This document shows, in pieces, positions 24,012 to 25,764 of a stretch of DNA of 25,764 bases. Numbering within the stretch: position 1 is the stretch's first letter; every line of letters starts with the position of its first letter. The stretch is from Porticoccaceae bacterium UBA4026 (GTDB lineage: Bacteria; Pseudomonadota; Gammaproteobacteria; Pseudomonadales; Porticoccaceae): assembly GCA_002382445.1 (NCBI GenBank), contig DGAQ01000008.1:18950-44713 (forward strand). The letters run 5' to 3'. A model generated the notes under the pieces. The model saw only the letters and a program-made list of their open reading frames with translations, was not told the origin of the DNA and did not search any database. The translations under genes and the position numbers were made by a program.

Positions 24012-25385
24012 CTAGCTATCCTTTGCCAAGTGCTGCTGAATTAGCTTAGCAATTAACCACAATCTATCTTGCCCCCAAACCGCAATGAGCTGCTTTCCAT
24101 TATTATCAAGAAGACGATAACTAGGGACACCCCAAAGACCCGCCTCATACATCGCAAGGCGATTTTCCTCTAACTGCCCCTCCCAACCACTTTGGCCGAC
24201 CATCGTTGCGGCTGCACCCCAATCCAATCCAGCCTGTTCTATGACCGTTTTGAGACCTCTATTATTGTTGGTATTGACTCCCTTAGCAAAAGCACAATTA
24301 AGGAAACTGGATAGCAATTCAACACCTTTACCCTGCTCGCAAGCCCATGGATATAAAGAGTAGCACTGTCGGACGGGATCACCGATCGGATCATAAAAGT
24401 TACCAAAGGGAACACCAGCTTCCCGAGCCTCCCGAGCTGCATCCGAAAAAATATAGAAACCTTTCTCACGCGTAGCAGGCACTCCTCGCATCACCATCGG
24501 TAGGACTGGACGCACACTCAAAGAAACCATCATCTCTTTAGCTAACTCAACAGTACGATCAAAACACACTGCGGTATAGGGGCTGCGTAGAGAAGGATAC
24601 ATCTCCAGAGTAAGTCTTCCATCGCCCTTTAATGGACCGGATTCAATCTGCGGACGATCAGCTAATCTTAATTGCTTAGGCTGCCTATCTAGCCCTAAAG
24701 CACTAAGACGTTTCTCTAGGAGATAAAGCCTATCAACGCCCCAATACCACTCGCCCGCATAATAAAACATCGCCCCTGAGTAATGTTTTAAATCGTCACG
24801 ACGGGCATTGCCTCTAGCTACCACTAAGTCAGCATCAGCCGCTGACACAATGCCAATTTCATCGCCAAGTTTATCGAGACTCTCCTGGTCAGACGCCCAA
24901 ACTGCCGCGCCAACTGACACAACATTTCGCACAAACCCCTCTAGTGTTTGGGCCGCTAAAATTCTTGAGGCCACGGCGATTACGCTCACTTGAGGCTCTA
25001 CTGCCGCACTAGGAAATTCCAGACCGTAATGAGGCGCTATAAGCTGAGCGTCATATCGAGAAAGCGCAAGTAACAATTCTGGTTCAGCAGCGTTACTTCC
25101 CAACGGCCCGGGAACCAAATGGCAAATCAAATCAATATCATATCTTTCTGAAAGGGGCTTTAATATCTGGGCCGCTAGGTGACTATAACCGTCATCTACT
25201 TGGTGAAAATATTCCACCAGATGCCTAGATCCCTTTTTCTGCCGCGCTCTTTCCGCCTTTGCCCTATTTCTCTGCAAGCGACTATCGCTCACCAACCAAT
25301 TTATAAGACGTGAGGACAACCACCGATATACTGGGTTAGGGTCCATTGTCGCCGCCCCGCCCTGCTCCTTAAATTGATCGCTCAT
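24012..25385 (-). CDS. Tandem HCCA-isomerase / kappa-GST-like thioredoxin-fold protein
   Basis: The protein has 457 residues with two DsbA-like (2-hydroxychromene-2-carboxylate isomerase, kappa GST) domains. Domain B, about 258-455, is the better preserved: LEMYPSLRSPYTAV with the S268-P269-Y270 signature that replaces the DsbA CxxC, and WGVPSYRL with the cis-Pro P421, then AVWGQDRLWLI. Domain A, about 55-230, has HLVEYFHQVDDGYSHLAAQ and ends with WGVDRLYLLEKRL, the same ending as B, but lacks the SPY and the cis-Pro. A basic helical leader (about 35-53) precedes it. Single-domain relatives isomerise or conjugate glutathione-linked aromatics. The activity is unknown; domain A may be structural. 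A probable GST gene lies 63 bases upstream. Confidence 0.8.
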   Translation of the reverse strand: MSDQFKEQGGAATMDPNPVYRWLSSRLINWLVSDSRLQRNRAKAERARQKKGSRHLVEYFHQVDDGYSHLAAQILKPLSERYDIDLICHLVPGPLGSNAAEPELLLALSRYDAQLIAPHYGLEFPSAAVEPQVSVIAVASRILAAQTLEGFVRNVVSVGAAVWASDQESLDKLGDEIGIVSAADADLVVARGNARRDDLKHYSGAMFYYAGEWYWGVDRLYLLEKRLSALGLDRQPKQLRLADRPQIESGPLKGDGRLTLEMYPSLRSPYTAVCFDRTVELAKEMMVSLSVRPVLPMVMRGVPATREKGFYIFSDAAREAREAGVPFGNFYDPIGDPVRQCYSLYPWACEQGKGVELLSSFLNCAFAKGVNTNNNRGLKTVIEQAGLDWGAAATMVGQSGWEGQLEENRLAMYEAGLWGVPSYRLLDNNGKQLIAVWGQDRLWLIAKLIQQHLAKDS

Positions 25386-25448
25386 TGGTTCTCTCTTATT
25401 TTGACCGTTAAAACCACAGTGTGGCTAATCGACTACTCACCACTTACT

Positions 25449-25764
25449 TTACAATAATATTTGCTCACAACCGGTACCCGCAAGAATTTCGTTTACCACC
25501 TTTTTATCTGCCCCACACAGAGATTGGTACTCCCTATTGATCCATTGCAAACATTTACCCTGGTAGGAAAAAGTTTGTTGGTTCCAGAGGCCACCATCAA
25601 TTTCTGCCTCCCAAGTCTTTTCTCCGCTCTGCAAGGCCTTGGCGTTTGCAAGTAATGCCGGCGCATATACTCGGCCAACCTCCTTAAGTAATTCACTTAG
25701 ACTACTAGGGATATTTCTACCGGTAATCCAGTCAGACTCTTCGGGCTCTAGCCCCGATTGGTCT
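25449..25764 (-). CDS. Probable glutathione S-transferase, C-terminal part only
   Basis: The frame is open from the right edge to a TAA at 25449; about 104 C-terminal residues are visible and the start lies outside the window. The residues run through SSLSELLKEVGRVYAPALLA, NAKAL, a W.AEIDGGLW segment, FSYQGKCLQWINREYQSL and end ILAGTGCEQILL. The pattern of an all-helical domain with YQ.KCL.W and a terminal GTGCE resembles the C-terminal domain of a bacterial GST subfamily as I remember it; the thioredoxin-like N-terminus that would settle this is not visible. It reads in the same direction as the tandem HCCA/kappa-GST-like gene 63 bases downstream, so the two may be co-transcribed and share glutathione chemistry. 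Confidence 0.58.
   Translation of the reverse strand, partial: DQSGLEPEESDWITGRNIPSSLSELLKEVGRVYAPALLANAKALQSGEKTWEAEIDGGLWNQQTFSYQGKCLQWINREYQSLCGADKKVVNEILAGTGCEQILL

Noticed and set aside
1..25764. Search by eye for tRNA genes, CRISPR arrays, transposase genes, integrases and toxin-antitoxin pairs
   Set aside because: None seen; the window reads as ordinary chromosomal backbone with a few accessory-type genes.

Overview
The window looks like a chromosomal segment of a gammaproteobacterium of moderate GC, probably a marine relative of the Pseudomonadales/Cellvibrionales. The reasons are the order LysR <> leuC-leuD ... asd-fimV, which I recall from Pseudomonas, together with prmB-aroC, gpsA followed by a DUF4389 gene, a SoxR that keeps its iron-sulfur cysteines, and a long two-domain HCCA-isomerase-like protein. 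The taxonomic call is inference. Most genes lie on the minus strand; only the LysR gene, folE and soxR are on the plus strand. I see no tRNA, rRNA, CRISPR, transposon or phage gene.

Region by region: 1-4407 holds amino-acid biosynthesis (leuC, leuD, asd) followed by a FimV-like LysM protein that runs off the left edge; leuB is absent from the cluster. A LysR regulator (4521-5396) is divergent from leuC across an AT-rich spacer with a palindrome. 5400-8139 holds aroC, prmB and divergent folE. 8214-12866 holds an alpha/beta hydrolase, a DUF4389 membrane protein, gpsA and htpG; htpG has a textbook sigma-32 promoter and a likely terminator. 12966-15576 holds a SulP anion transporter followed by two overlapping hotdog thioesterases. 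15634-18808 holds an RhlE-like RNA helicase, a methylmalonyl-CoA-epimerase-like protein and a DHH phosphoesterase. 19035-20007 is a small redox-response unit: a VOC protein divergent from soxR, with a SoxR box between them. 20008-20421 has no recognisable gene. 20422-23895 is a likely three-gene unit: a fused enoyl-CoA hydratase/3-hydroxyacyl-CoA dehydrogenase, a nitronate-monooxygenase-like flavoprotein and a secreted DUF2147-like protein. 24012-25764 holds a tandem-domain HCCA-isomerase/kappa-GST-like protein and the C-terminal end of a probable glutathione S-transferase.

Most of the window is conserved housekeeping and I find no clear candidate for a wholly new system. The strongest observations are regulatory (the SoxR box and the sigma-32 promoter) and a few proteins with altered architecture or key residues: the duplicated FimV-type LysM unit, the tandem HCCA-like protein, an NMO-like enzyme without its usual His, a hotdog paralogue with Asp changed to Glu, and an epimerase-like VOC with its first His changed to Gln.
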